Shown: positions 24,138 to 32,395, counted from the stretch's first letter. The stretch: DNA of 64,000 nt from Paenibacillus glycanilyticus NBRC 16618 (GCF_004000805.1 NZ_BILY01000032.1:20018-84017); one strand, 5' to 3'. Notes: generated by a model not told the origin, from the sequence alone. Numbers and translations are program-made.

Positions 24138-25544
24138 TCAAGTCATGTTGAAGTTGTAAAAAAAAACGATTGCCGTCGTTCCTTCGTCAGGTCGGCTCAT
24201 AAACGTCAGCTCCGCACCATGTCGTAAAACAATCTGTTGGCAGATGGAAAGGCCTAGTCCAGCGCCCCCATCTTTACGGTTTCTAGATTTCTCCGCGCGA
24301 TAGAAGGGTTCTGTAATATGCTGCAGCACTTCTGGAGTCATGCCTTTTCCATTGTCCTGAATCGAAATCTTTAGGTTGCCCGCTTCACTCGAAGCATGGA
24401 CGATGATCTGTCCGCCTATGCCGCACGCCTTTATCGCATTATCGATTAAATTAATAAACAGACTTTCCAGCAAGAAAGCATCTCCTAGGATCAGATCCGT
24501 TTCTAACCGATATTCGATATGAATTTCTTTCTCCGTGATCCTACTGCTGAGTGTTCGTTCGACAGACTGGAACAAGCCGGATACGCTTTGTGCCCCTTGA
24601 AAGATTTCGTCATGCGACAGGTTTGCCAGTTCGAGCAGTTGAGCGGCCATATTCTGCATACGTTGACTCCCCGACATAATATACTGGATCGCATCAAGCC
24701 TATCATCTTCTGTAATAGCAACCTTTTGCAAATATTCGGCATAACCATAGATAGCAGTTAAAGGCGTCCGCAGCTCATGAGCGAAATTATCAATAAACTG
24801 CTGTTTTTTCTCTGCTGCGGTAATTAGTTCCGTCATTTGGCGCTGAATTTCCTCGGCCATGTGATTAAAGCTTCGTGCCATCTCGGAAAGCTCGTCACGC
24901 CCGGATACCGTAAGTCTTGTTTCATAGTCACCTTCCGCAATTTTACGGGAGGTATATGAAATCTGCGATAATGGCTTGAATATGCGATTCAGCAGCAATA
25001 GAAGCCCTACAGCTAACAGCCCGGAAATGATTAAACCTATGACAAACAGCATGTTCTTCATATGCTGCCAAGTTTGAATGGCATCCGTCGTATCGTATAT
25101 ATATACCAGTGTATAGGCATTATAGGGCTGTGGAAGTTTTCCCGAAACAATGACATAAGTGTGGCCGCCAGATTTTTCTATAGCGGACAGACGAGTCCCA
25201 TCCTCCGGTGGTTCCAAGAAACGACTCTCTAATTCAATTTCCTGGCCATTGGAGTAAACCGATTGCTGCCCTTTATATAGCGCCAGTTTGACATTGTTAT
25301 CTCCAGACAAGTAACTATACGGCTTGATCAGTGAAGCTAATGAGCTCTCAATTGTTGCTCCACGGCTTTCCACAGCATAGAAGTCCTTCGTAAGCGCTGA
25401 TATGATAAAATAATGCTCACCCATGCTTCTGTCCTCTGCGCGATTGACGGTATCTTTAAAGGTCGCGACTGAAATAATGAATATGCCAAGATTGAAGCAG
25501 AACAGAAAGAGCAATAGTGTTGTTATAAACGTTCGAAATTTCAT
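24138..25544 (-). CDS. Sensor histidine kinase with HAMP domain
   Basis: A 468-residue kinase. Transmembrane helix 1 is at residues 5-27, an extracellular sensor of about 135 residues follows, helix 2 is at 164-188, then HAMP (about 187-240). HisKA has FAHELRTPLTAIYGYAEYL with phospho-acceptor His256. The ATPase domain has N-box INLIDNAIKACG, G1 SIQDNGKGM and G2 GGAGLGLSICQQI. Start: ATG, 12 bp after the response-regulator stop, so it is co-transcribed. It senses an unknown envelope signal and phosphorylates the adjacent regulator. A decayed copy of its 3' end occurs at 28880-28960. Confidence 0.93.
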   Translation of the reverse strand: MKFRTFITTLLLFLFCFNLGIFIISVATFKDTVNRAEDRSMGEHYFIISALTKDFYAVESRGATIESSLASLIKPYSYLSGDNNVKLALYKGQQSVYSNGQEIELESRFLEPPEDGTRLSAIEKSGGHTYVIVSGKLPQPYNAYTLVYIYDTTDAIQTWQHMKNMLFVIGLIISGLLAVGLLLLLNRIFKPLSQISYTSRKIAEGDYETRLTVSGRDELSEMARSFNHMAEEIQRQMTELITAAEKKQQFIDNFAHELRTPLTAIYGYAEYLQKVAITEDDRLDAIQYIMSGSQRMQNMAAQLLELANLSHDEIFQGAQSVSGLFQSVERTLSSRITEKEIHIEYRLETDLILGDAFLLESLFINLIDNAIKACGIGGQIIVHASSEAGNLKISIQDNGKGMTPEVLQHITEPFYRAEKSRNRKDGGAGLGLSICQQIVLRHGAELTFMSRPDEGTTAIVFFYNFNMT

Positions 25545-25556
25545 GGGCTACTTTGC

Positions 25557-26204
25557 TTACACCTCCAGCCGATATCCCAGTTTGTAAACGGTTTTGATTC
25601 TACCTTCCAAATCCAGTTTTCTGCGCAGCTTCTGGATATGTACATCAACGGTTCTTGAATCTCCGCCGTAGTCATAACCCCAAGCAAGCTCCAACAGCTT
25701 GTCCCGGGACAACGCAATATTGCGGTTGTTTACAAGCACCTCTAACAGATCGAACTCCTTAGGCGTACATTCTACTGGAGAATCATGCAGAAATACCTTC
25801 CTGCCTTCAAAATCGATTTTTACCCCGCCCAGCTCAAATTCTTTGCCCACCTTCTTTGTCCGCCTTAACACGGCATCCACTCGCGCCAATAATTCCAGCA
25901 TCTCGAACGGTTTAACCAAATAATCATCCGCGCCTAGGGTCAGGCCCTTCACTTTATCCGCTAAGCTGCTTCGTGCCGTCAAGAAAATGGTGGGGATCTC
26001 CTGATTCCGCTTGAACACCTCGTACCCATCCATCTCAGGAAGCATAATATCCAATATCACGAGATCCACTTCCGTTCGAGACAATTCCTGAACAGCCTCC
26101 ATTCCATCAAAAACAGAAATACAGGTATGTCCCACCAATTGCAGATTTCTTCTAATTAGATCATTAATTGAAACTTCATCTTCGACAATTAAAATGGTTG
26201 CCAC
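25557..26204 (-). CDS. OmpR/PhoB-family response regulator
   Basis: A 215-residue regulator. The receiver domain has acidic pocket VEDE (residues 7-10), phospho-acceptor Asp52 (VILDIMLPEMDGYEVF), the conserved Thr (IPTIFLTARS) and Lys (DDYLVKPFEMLELLARV). The C-terminal winged helix (ECTPKEFDLLEVLVNNRNIA, then SRTVDVHIQKLRRKLD) binds DNA. Start: the GTG at 26204 has GAGGTGG 5 nt upstream; a GTG three codons earlier is spaced too closely. Cognate kinase follows after 12 bp. Likely targets are the surrounding surface-polysaccharide genes, but this is inference. Confidence 0.93.
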   Translation of the reverse strand: MATILIVEDEVSINDLIRRNLQLVGHTCISVFDGMEAVQELSRTEVDLVILDIMLPEMDGYEVFKRNQEIPTIFLTARSSLADKVKGLTLGADDYLVKPFEMLELLARVDAVLRRTKKVGKEFELGGVKIDFEGRKVFLHDSPVECTPKEFDLLEVLVNNRNIALSRDKLLELAWGYDYGGDSRTVDVHIQKLRRKLDLEGRIKTVYKLGYRLEV

Positions 26205-26291
26205 TAGTTCCACCTCTTTATTAACATAGCATAACGATGTAATGAAGTTGTAAACGTGCCAGAATTATAATTTGTCAGATAAAATAAAACG

Positions 26292-26366
26292 AGCGCCTCT
26301 CTAGACGGGGTTGCGCCAGAGGTCATTACCTCAAAACGCCCATTAGGGAGGTCGCTCTACTTTGTT
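26292..26366 (+). mobile_element. Relic of the left end of an IS110/IS1111-type element
   Basis: This stretch aligns with the left end of the intact IS at 12032-12105: shared blocks are AGCGCCTC, GGTCAT, AAAA, CCCAT and CGCTCTACT, in the same order and spacing. The transposase frame does not continue after it. It is a solo end fragment of a related but different element, placed between the response regulator and the SGNH gene; a 5'-truncated operon spacer may have been created by it. Confidence 0.6.
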
Positions 26367-26411
26367 CAGATGTACTACTATTTCTTCCATGGCTTCTTCT
26401 GCTTTTTTATT

Positions 26412-27416
26412 TTAAGGTCTTAACCAAAGCCTAGCCACATTGCGACTAATGATGGATGCCCCTTTAGGATTAACATGGTTTGTATCGCGGAAATCGTCTT
26501 GAAGAGTTAGGCCAGCATTGGACATAATGTAGTAAGTTCCTCCGTACAGGTCAGTGAGCGCTTTGACCTGTTGATCGAATTCGCGCTGTTGTTCCCCATA
26601 TTTCTCCTTCACTGCTGTCTCAAACTCTTCGGATCTCGGAATTTTGAGTACCGTAATTTCAACCCCACGTGACTTAAGATCAGCAAGCAAACGCTGAAAG
26701 GAGTCTGCCTGCAGTCCATTCAGATCAAAGTCTTTAAACCATCGATCTGCGGTACTCTTGGCATAGCTGATGCTTTTATTTTGTGGAATAGTATACGTTT
26801 CGGCTTGAAGACCACCTGGCTGCCATTTCGGCGGAGCTTTCAGTTTGCCGGTAATGAATTGATCCAACATTTTGGACCATATTGTGCGCATGTCGAACGC
26901 TTTGGATCCCCATCCTATCAGCAATTCGCCATAATTGTTCTTGTTCATAACCTTAAACCTGTCTTTCAATCCAGCATAGTAACGGAATTTAATATCTTCA
27001 TCAATCGCACTTGAATTTAGCTGATGCTCATTCACAACGATAATCACTTTTTTAAGTGCAGGCATTTGGTTGCGATAGGTTAAGTACGTATGATAGATAT
27101 CGTAAGCTTTTCCACCAGTAATACTGAAGTTAAAGAGGGAGTCTTTCTCAAGATTCGCTTCCGCTGCCATTAGATCGGGACGAAGAGCATCCAGTGACTG
27201 TGAATCACCGAATACGGCATAGGTGATGTTTTGTTTCTTCGCATGCGAGAAGGATTCCTGAAGGGTGTCCAGCTGTCCGATAAACCCACTCGATTGTCCA
27301 TAGAAATTAAGATTACGAAACACGGTCAATTCTAATGTTGTAAAGAGTATTAGCAAGATAAGAAGCCCTAGCTTATGTCGCCAGTAGCTTTTAAAATTGA
27401 AAATAAATGAATGCAT
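26412..27416 (-). CDS. Membrane-anchored SGNH protein, AlgJ/AlgX/DltD-like
   Basis: A 334-residue protein with an N-terminal transmembrane helix (LGLLILLILFTTLELTVFR) and an extracellular SGNH domain: AVFGDSQSLDALRPDLM (GDS block with Ser), IVVNEHQLN, and the C-terminal DTNHVNPKGASIISRNVAR (Asp-x-x-His block). Such proteins pair with MBOAT acyltransferases and pass acetyl groups to an extracellular glycan. Start: the ATG at 27416 has AAAGGAG 6 nt upstream and overlaps the 3' end of the MBOAT gene by 26 bp, so the two are translationally coupled. The target polymer is not known. Confidence 0.8.
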   Translation of the reverse strand: MHSFIFNFKSYWRHKLGLLILLILFTTLELTVFRNLNFYGQSSGFIGQLDTLQESFSHAKKQNITYAVFGDSQSLDALRPDLMAAEANLEKDSLFNFSITGGKAYDIYHTYLTYRNQMPALKKVIIVVNEHQLNSSAIDEDIKFRYYAGLKDRFKVMNKNNYGELLIGWGSKAFDMRTIWSKMLDQFITGKLKAPPKWQPGGLQAETYTIPQNKSISYAKSTADRWFKDFDLNGLQADSFQRLLADLKSRGVEITVLKIPRSEEFETAVKEKYGEQQREFDQQVKALTDLYGGTYYIMSNAGLTLQDDFRDTNHVNPKGASIISRNVARLWLRP

Positions 27417-28803
27417 ACTCTTCTCCTTTGGCAAAGTACATCAGGGCCAGCAGTAACAACACATACCCTGCCCCGCGCAAAGGAAAAGGAATACGATACC
27501 AAGCTCGTCCAATTGTCTGTTCATTTTTACGCATGAAATATTCCATCACATGAAGGCCGTATAATCCAACAGCCAGCCAAAAATACGGATGAGTAGCTAT
27601 ATCTACAACATTTGCTTGAAGCATTTTGCTTGTCATAAAGATCGCCATATGTAAACTGTTGGCATGGAATAGGATCCAGGTCCAGGTGACTAAATGAAAA
27701 AAGATGATAATAGCAACCAGGCGGTAAATTCGGCTTTTACGTATGATCGCAATTCGAGAGTACTTATTAATACCTAGCGTCAATCGGTGAATGATGAGCA
27801 TAAGTCCATGTATACCGCCCCATACAACAAAAGTCCACATAGCTCCGTGCCATAATCCGCTTATAACCATCGTAATCATCAGATTGACTATCGTCCGGAA
27901 ACTTCCTTTTCGATTACCGCCAAGCGAGATATAAATATAATCTCTTATCCATCTGGATAATGTCATATGCCAGCGACGCCAAAACTCACTAGGATCACCG
28001 CTCAGATAAGGCGACTTAAAATTCTCGGCAAACTTAACCCCTAACATAACACCAAGCCCCATGGCCATATCAGTATAGGACGAAAAATCCGCATAGATGA
28101 AAAAGCTGAACAAGTACCCTGCAATCCATGAATCCGTACCATTAATGGAATAACCTTTGTTGAAGTATGCCTCAACTAATGGGGAGAGCTGATCGGCGAT
28201 TACGAGCTTTTTCATAAGGCCTACTATAAACAAATAGGAACCATATTTGATCTGTGACCAGCCTAAGCTTCTCTTGTTTAAATCGCCTAGCTGCGGGAAG
28301 AGCTCACTCCCCCTCATAATCGGCCCGGCAATTAAATGCGGGAACATGGATACGAATACCCAGAACTGTAGAAAGGAATGCTCTTGTCTAGTCTGACTTC
28401 GCCGAACATCTACTAAATACGAGATGAACTCGAATGTATAAAAGGATATGCCTAGCGGCAGCACGATGGTTGAAGCAAAATGATCGGCTCCTGGTAAGGT
28501 AATCCCGATAAGCTTTAAATTACTTAGAGCAAACAACGAATATTTAAACAGGGCAAGATTCAGTACATTGGCGGCAATTCCTACCCAGAATGTCCACCGC
28601 CATCCGGGCCGGCACATCAGCTTAACGATACTGAAGGTCAGCAAGCACATGGTGAAGAACAAGATAATAAAACCTTCCGGATGAACGGTATAAAAAATCG
28701 CATTAGCAGCAGCCAACCAGTATATTCTTTGCTTTGGAAATAGATAAAACGGTATTAGCAATACGATAAAAAAGACAATAAAATTAGGTGAATAAAAAAA
28801 CAT
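27391..28803 (-). CDS. MBOAT-family O-acyltransferase (AlgI/PatA/DltB-like)
   Basis: A 470-residue polytopic membrane protein of the membrane-bound O-acyltransferase family. The conserved segments are PHLIAGPIMRGSELFPQL, SEFWRRWHMTLSRWIRDYIY, SLGGNRKGSFRTIVNLMITM and SGLWHGAMWTFVVWGGIHG, the last holding the invariant catalytic histidine. It moves acetyl groups from cytosolic acetyl-CoA across the membrane for O-acetylation of an exported glycan by the SGNH partner at 26412. First gene of the minus-strand surface cluster. Start: ATG with an AGGTAAGG-type site upstream. Confidence 0.92.
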   Translation of the reverse strand: MFFYSPNFIVFFIVLLIPFYLFPKQRIYWLAAANAIFYTVHPEGFIILFFTMCLLTFSIVKLMCRPGWRWTFWVGIAANVLNLALFKYSLFALSNLKLIGITLPGADHFASTIVLPLGISFYTFEFISYLVDVRRSQTRQEHSFLQFWVFVSMFPHLIAGPIMRGSELFPQLGDLNKRSLGWSQIKYGSYLFIVGLMKKLVIADQLSPLVEAYFNKGYSINGTDSWIAGYLFSFFIYADFSSYTDMAMGLGVMLGVKFAENFKSPYLSGDPSEFWRRWHMTLSRWIRDYIYISLGGNRKGSFRTIVNLMITMVISGLWHGAMWTFVVWGGIHGLMLIIHRLTLGINKYSRIAIIRKSRIYRLVAIIIFFHLVTWTWILFHANSLHMAIFMTSKMLQANVVDIATHPYFWLAVGLYGLHVMEYFMRKNEQTIGRAWYRIPFPLRGAGYVLLLLALMYFAKGEEYAFIYFQF

Positions 28804-28879
28804 TCCTTACCTCCGCTTGCTCCAATAACAACAGCCGCTAATTTGGTCCTCTCTGATCCTATTTCAATAAGCAGGATAT

Positions 28880-28960
28880 ATTGGACATATTACAGAACTG
28901 TCATCAAGTTATGTTGAAGTTGTAAAAATACAATCTGCTGACAGATAGAAAGACTTAGGC
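28880..28960 (-). pseudogene. Decayed duplicate of the histidine kinase 3' end
   Basis: The stretch matches the end of the kinase gene at 24112-24256: both read TGTTGAAGTTGTAAAAA and CAATCTG[C/T]TG[A/G]CAGAT, in the same order. A block of about 65 bp present in the intact gene (24163-24227) is missing, and the frame has stops. The remaining 28804-29168 gap holds no credible gene. It shows that a second copy of this two-component region once existed here. Confidence 0.6.
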
Positions 28961-29168
28961 ATAACCTGGCAGCCATTACATTAATACTTTCAACAACAAG
29001 CAGGCTAATGTCCGTCGCTCAGTCAACTTCTCCGGATTGCTGACTCTCTTTCCAAGAGCTCATAAAAGGATGTTCAAGATTGATAAAACTTGCTTTAACC
29101 ATCGTCCGGCGAGTCCATTGTTATGGCAGCGTTCGTAATAAAGCATCCTCCCGGAAAGCTAGTATTGA

Positions 29169-29876
29169 TTAAGGATAATATCTCCTTGTACCATCGGAAT
29201 AATGAAATGAAGTAATAGTCCAATCATTACCCTTCTTAGTCATCTCAGCTTCAATTCCGTAGCTATAGTCATAATCGCCAACAATCCCATCTGAATGAAA
29301 GACCGCTTTAAATTTAGTAAGACTTTTATTCCATTGAATATACTCTGACTCAGGAAGACCTATTTCTACGTTATTTTTATGAAATTGAATCCACTGTTTC
29401 TTCTTTGACATCGCATTTGTTGCAAGAGTCAATGCTTGATTATCTGTCAACGGACGAGCATAAACCGTAATGTGCTCAGAATTTCCTGTCAAAGAAGATG
29501 TATCCCATTTGATATAATCGTTCGGATAGAAGAAGTTACTTAAAGCTTTAAATTGTACATACACCGCACCATTTCTCAACAATACTCCATTACCAACAGT
29601 AGCATTAAAAGTCTTCCCGCCTTTAGTTAGTGAAGCAGTTTGGGTTTTCTGATTCCAATTTATTTTCACTTCAAGATATTTATCAAGTTGTTCATCATAT
29701 CTGAATAGATTATTCGTTGCCATACTACGGAGAGGGGCATATAATCTACCCTCAGAAAGCAAACCGTTTACTCCGCCATATGCATCATAATCATCATTTG
29801 CAGCAAAAGAACTCATTGGACCAATCATTAAAGCGCCACTCATTACACTTACACATACTAATACTGTTTTCTTCAT
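29169..29876 (-). CDS. Secreted stalk-domain (copper-amine-oxidase-N-like) protein
   Basis: A 235-residue exported protein with a signal peptide (VLVCVSVMSGALMIGPMSSF, cleavage near ASFAAND). Residues about 40-135 match the Cu_amine_oxidN1-type stalk fold (LLSEGRLYAPLRSMATNNLF, then VKINWNQKTQTASLTKGGKT). The C-terminal half (WIQFHKNNVEIGLPESEYIQ and on) is a separate, unrecognised domain. Start: the ATG at 29876 has GGAGG 5 nt upstream. It begins where an ASCH-like remnant ends. Related stalk proteins occur at 20409 and 54140 in this window. Confidence 0.72.
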   Translation of the reverse strand: MKKTVLVCVSVMSGALMIGPMSSFAANDDYDAYGGVNGLLSEGRLYAPLRSMATNNLFRYDEQLDKYLEVKINWNQKTQTASLTKGGKTFNATVGNGVLLRNGAVYVQFKALSNFFYPNDYIKWDTSSLTGNSEHITVYARPLTDNQALTLATNAMSKKKQWIQFHKNNVEIGLPESEYIQWNKSLTKFKAVFHSDGIVGDYDYSYGIEAEMTKKGNDWTITSFHYSDGTRRYYP

Positions 29877-29909
29877 TTCAACCTCCATAATTTTACAGTT
29901 AAGCAGAAT

Positions 29910-30087
29910 ATAATGCCATATTCAGGTCCACCCTCTATCATTTCTTCGAGTACGTACCAGCATTTTGAGGTACAAGTAGCCGTTTTCTTGCCCTGCATAA
30001 TCTGCTTAACCAATCGTTCATCCAATTCATCTCTTCCCCCAAAGGTGCATCTGTTTCAAACGGGGAGAATTGTAATCAGTGTTTCAT
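29910..30087 (-). pseudogene. Frameshifted ASCH-domain gene remnant
   Basis: Not an intact frame. After the ribosome site in the cupin gene's end (AAGGAG) an ATG at 30087 meets a stop after three codons, but the next frame reads FGGRDELDERLVKQIMQGKK then TATCTSKCWYVLEE, which is the hallmark core of ASCH domains (RNA-binding, PUA-like), where GKKTAT is strongly conserved. The 3' half of the domain is missing and replaced by the start region of the stalk-domain gene. The gene was once translationally coupled to the cupin. Confidence 0.55.
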
Positions 30088-30090
30088 TTT

Positions 30091-30405
30091 TTATTCTCCT
30101 TTTTCGAAACAAAGATTAACCGTTCTTCCTCTTGAGCGAGTTCGATGCATTACATTCCTCGGGATGGTGTAGACATCGCCAGGATGCAACGTGACCGTTT
30201 CCTCATCCAAGTCAATGAACAAAACACCCTCAATAACAAGGAACATTTCATCCGTATCTTCATGCTTATGCCAGTGGAACTCTCCATCAATGACCGCTGC
30301 TCTAAGGACATGATCATTAACCTCATTAACAACAAAGTTGGTATACTCTCTAATGTTTTTGGTTGCTTCAAAAAGATTAATTTTTTTCCTTTGTGCGTGT
30401 ACCAT
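30091..30405 (-). CDS. Small cupin-domain protein
   Basis: A roughly 104-residue single-domain cupin. Motif 1 is FHWHKHEDTDEMFLVIEG, with two metal-type histidines and a glutamate; motif 2 is LHPGDVYTIPRNVMHRTRS, with the third histidine. It is probably a metal-dependent isomerase, dioxygenase or binding protein; the substrate is unknown. Start: the ATG at 30405 has AAGGA about 11 nt upstream; the ATG at 30417 sits directly on that site. It is divergent from a LysR-type regulator, its likely controller, and was followed by an ASCH gene that is now a remnant. Confidence 0.8.
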   Translation of the reverse strand: MVHAQRKKINLFEATKNIREYTNFVVNEVNDHVLRAAVIDGEFHWHKHEDTDEMFLVIEGVLFIDLDEETVTLHPGDVYTIPRNVMHRTRSRGRTVNLCFEKGE

Positions 30406-30668
30406 TCTGCTGTCCATCCTTGTTTTTATTTATATTTACTTAAGTAACTAATCAAATAACTATTTTGCATGATGAATTTCTTCTACTGCAATAGTTGAAG
30501 TATGATGGTAACTGTGAACGGTTATGATTATAGACACGTATCACTTCATCCTTTTATCTTTGATCTGCTGCAGCATATGACCATAATACCGTTGTCTTCA
30601 ATACTTGTATAACTCAAATTATATATTGCATGATCTCTATTCTTAATCGTTCAATCGCGAGGTGTATT

Positions 30669-31523
30669 ATGGATATATCGCAATTAGAGGCTTTTCTTTC
30701 GATTTGTCATACCCTTAACTTCACTAAATCTTCGGAGCATCTTCACATTTCACAATCTGCTATTACGGCAAGAATCAAGACGCTGGAAGCATCAATTGGC
30801 AAAAACTTGTTTGTTAGAGATAATCGTAATGTGAGCTTAACGCAGGCGGGCATTTCTTTTCTGCCCTACGCTGAGAGGATGCTTCGGTTATTTGAGGAGA
30901 GTAAATACGGAATTTCGGAGCAGTATGCCAACCATATTAGTTTTGGTGGCCCTGGGCCAATATGGCAGAATCGTTATTTAGACAATATCATTGCCTTTAG
31001 AGAAACACATCCTGAAGTAGCTGTTAAATTTTTCACCTACCTCGAAAATGATTATATGGTGAGAAATCTGCTGCTCGACGGAAGTATTCATATTGCAGTA
31101 AGATATGAACCGCCCGAGCACCCGAGGGTTACGAATATTCCTTTATTCGAGGATGAGATCTTACTCGTATCAGCTGAAAAAGGCCTAAAAGTAAGTAAAG
31201 ATGATCTATCCACAACCCAGTATTGTCATGTCGGTTTTAAGGATCCAAAATGGTTTACCGACCTTGTAGGACCAAGCTATGTGCCATCCCTTCAGTTGGA
31301 TCATGCGGGTCTTATCATTAATTTGCTTTTGCGAGGAGGCATATTTGCTTTCTCGACCAGGACTATGCTCCAGCCCTTTCTTGATGAGAAGAAGCTTTTT
31401 GTTGTCGAGAATGACTTTCCTATCCCACGTTTTGTGGCCTATGTCAGCTATTTGACGGAGAACGAGGAGCATCCTAGTGTCAAGCTAGCCTTAAGTATGC
31501 TCGTCGATTCTACACAAAACTAA
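30669..31523 (+). CDS. LysR-family transcriptional regulator
   Basis: A 284-residue LysR regulator. The N-terminal helix-turn-helix is MDISQLEAFLSICHTLNFTK then SSEHLHISQSAITARIKTLE; the C-terminal periplasmic-binding-type effector domain begins about residue 90 (YANHISFGGPGPIWQNRYLD). Start: the ATG at 30669 has GAGGTG 4 nt upstream; a frame from 30630 lacks a ribosome site. It is divergent from the cupin gene, the normal arrangement for LysR control of a neighbour. The inducer is unknown. Confidence 0.9.
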   Translation: MDISQLEAFLSICHTLNFTKSSEHLHISQSAITARIKTLEASIGKNLFVRDNRNVSLTQAGISFLPYAERMLRLFEESKYGISEQYANHISFGGPGPIWQNRYLDNIIAFRETHPEVAVKFFTYLENDYMVRNLLLDGSIHIAVRYEPPEHPRVTNIPLFEDEILLVSAEKGLKVSKDDLSTTQYCHVGFKDPKWFTDLVGPSYVPSLQLDHAGLIINLLLRGGIFAFSTRTMLQPFLDEKKLFVVENDFPIPRFVAYVSYLTENEEHPSVKLALSMLVDSTQN

Positions 31524-31576
31524 AAGCCGCATGTGCTGCTACTTCTACTTATTTTCGGATGTTATAATCACGGGGC

Positions 31577-31726
31577 TGTATAGAAGTTCTTGTCTTGAGC
31601 TCACGACAAGAACTTCTATACAAAGAATAAAAAAAGCCGCTGGGAAGCGACTTCCGTTGTATACATGTTCTTGTCGTCCGACAAATCTCTCTAGAACAAC
31701 ATCTGACGACAAGAACTTCTATACAA
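31577..31726. repeat. Four arms of one inverted repeat (MITE-like block)
   Basis: A perfect 18-bp inverted pair TGTATAGAAGTTCTTGTC (31577-31594) and its complement (31605-31622) with a 10-nt loop is followed by a second pair (31657-31678 and 31705-31726, 22 bp, two mismatches) built from the same arm. Between them is a GGAAG/CTTCC mini-hairpin. The block starts about 50 bp after the LysR stop. It could be two nested copies of a miniature element. Confidence 0.6.
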
Positions 31727-31728
31727 AT

Positions 31729-31808
31729 AAAGTAATGAAGCTGCCGATCGTGTCGGCAGCTTCGTCCTGGTTGCTTAATTGAACTAACGTATCCCGTTAG
31801 TTCAAAAT
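31729..31808 (-). repeat. Double-hairpin 3'-end repeat, copy F (best preserved)
   Basis: Hairpin 1: GAAGCTGCCGA / TCGGCAGCTTC (31737-31763), a perfect 11-bp stem. Hairpin 2: GAACTAACG / CGTTAGTTC (31781-31803), a perfect 9-bp stem around TATCC. On the minus strand it begins about 5 bp after the stop codon of the deoxynucleotidase gene. Reference copy for the family. Confidence 0.75.
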
Positions 31809-32332
31809 TACCTTAGAAAATACTCCCGTATTTCCAACCAGTTGTTTACTCTAACGTATCCTGTTTCGTTTATATTGTGCGGTGCTGTAAATAAAATTCC
31901 TTGACCTTTAAATCGTTGAAAATGTCTTACATTATCATCAATTAGGTAATCCGCATGGATAATACTCTTATCTCCGCAAAAAACAAAATTCATCTCATCT
32001 AAAAAGGGGAAATGTTCCTTTAGCCATTCATATTTCGCGGTGAAAGAAGATGGAAACTCCATCGCTGCTGTGGTAATGAATACTTCAAAATGTTCACTTA
32101 ATTCTTTGATTACTTCTTGACTATCTTTCATGACATCTAAATCGCGGAAAAATGTAGGGTCATTTAAGTAAGCAATAATCTCATTCTTCATCTGAGGACG
32201 CAACTCCCTAAGACGCGTTCCCATCAAGTCATTCACAGTCAGATTCTCATTGTAATCACTATTAAACACTCGTAAATGTTTCGGGTTAAAATCAGCTATA
32301 ACTTCGTCCATATCAATTGCAATTCTTTGCAT
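31808..32332 (-). CDS. 5'(3')-deoxyribonucleotidase-like HAD phosphatase
   Basis: A 174-residue HAD protein of the 5'-nucleotidase type C family: RIAIDMDEVIADFNPKHLRV at the N-terminus (DMDEV nucleophile motif, where most HADs have DxDGT), VFITTAAMEFPSSF (motif II), and HADYLIDDNVRHFQRF (motif IV). It would hydrolyse deoxynucleoside monophosphates in the cytosol. Start: the ATG at 32332 has GGAG 7 nt upstream; a longer frame to 32380 has no site. A double-hairpin repeat lies directly after its stop. Confidence 0.85.
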   Translation of the reverse strand: MQRIAIDMDEVIADFNPKHLRVFNSDYNENLTVNDLMGTRLRELRPQMKNEIIAYLNDPTFFRDLDVMKDSQEVIKELSEHFEVFITTAAMEFPSSFTAKYEWLKEHFPFLDEMNFVFCGDKSIIHADYLIDDNVRHFQRFKGQGILFTAPHNINETGYVRVNNWLEIREYFLR

Positions 32333-32395
32333 ATAACCACTCCTTCTATCTTTGAACACCATTATGCATGTTTTTATCACTCCACTATACTGCTC

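Noticed and set aside
28970..29130. A 27-codon minus-strand frame near the kinase remnant
   Set aside because: No ribosome site, no recognisable motif and too short to support.
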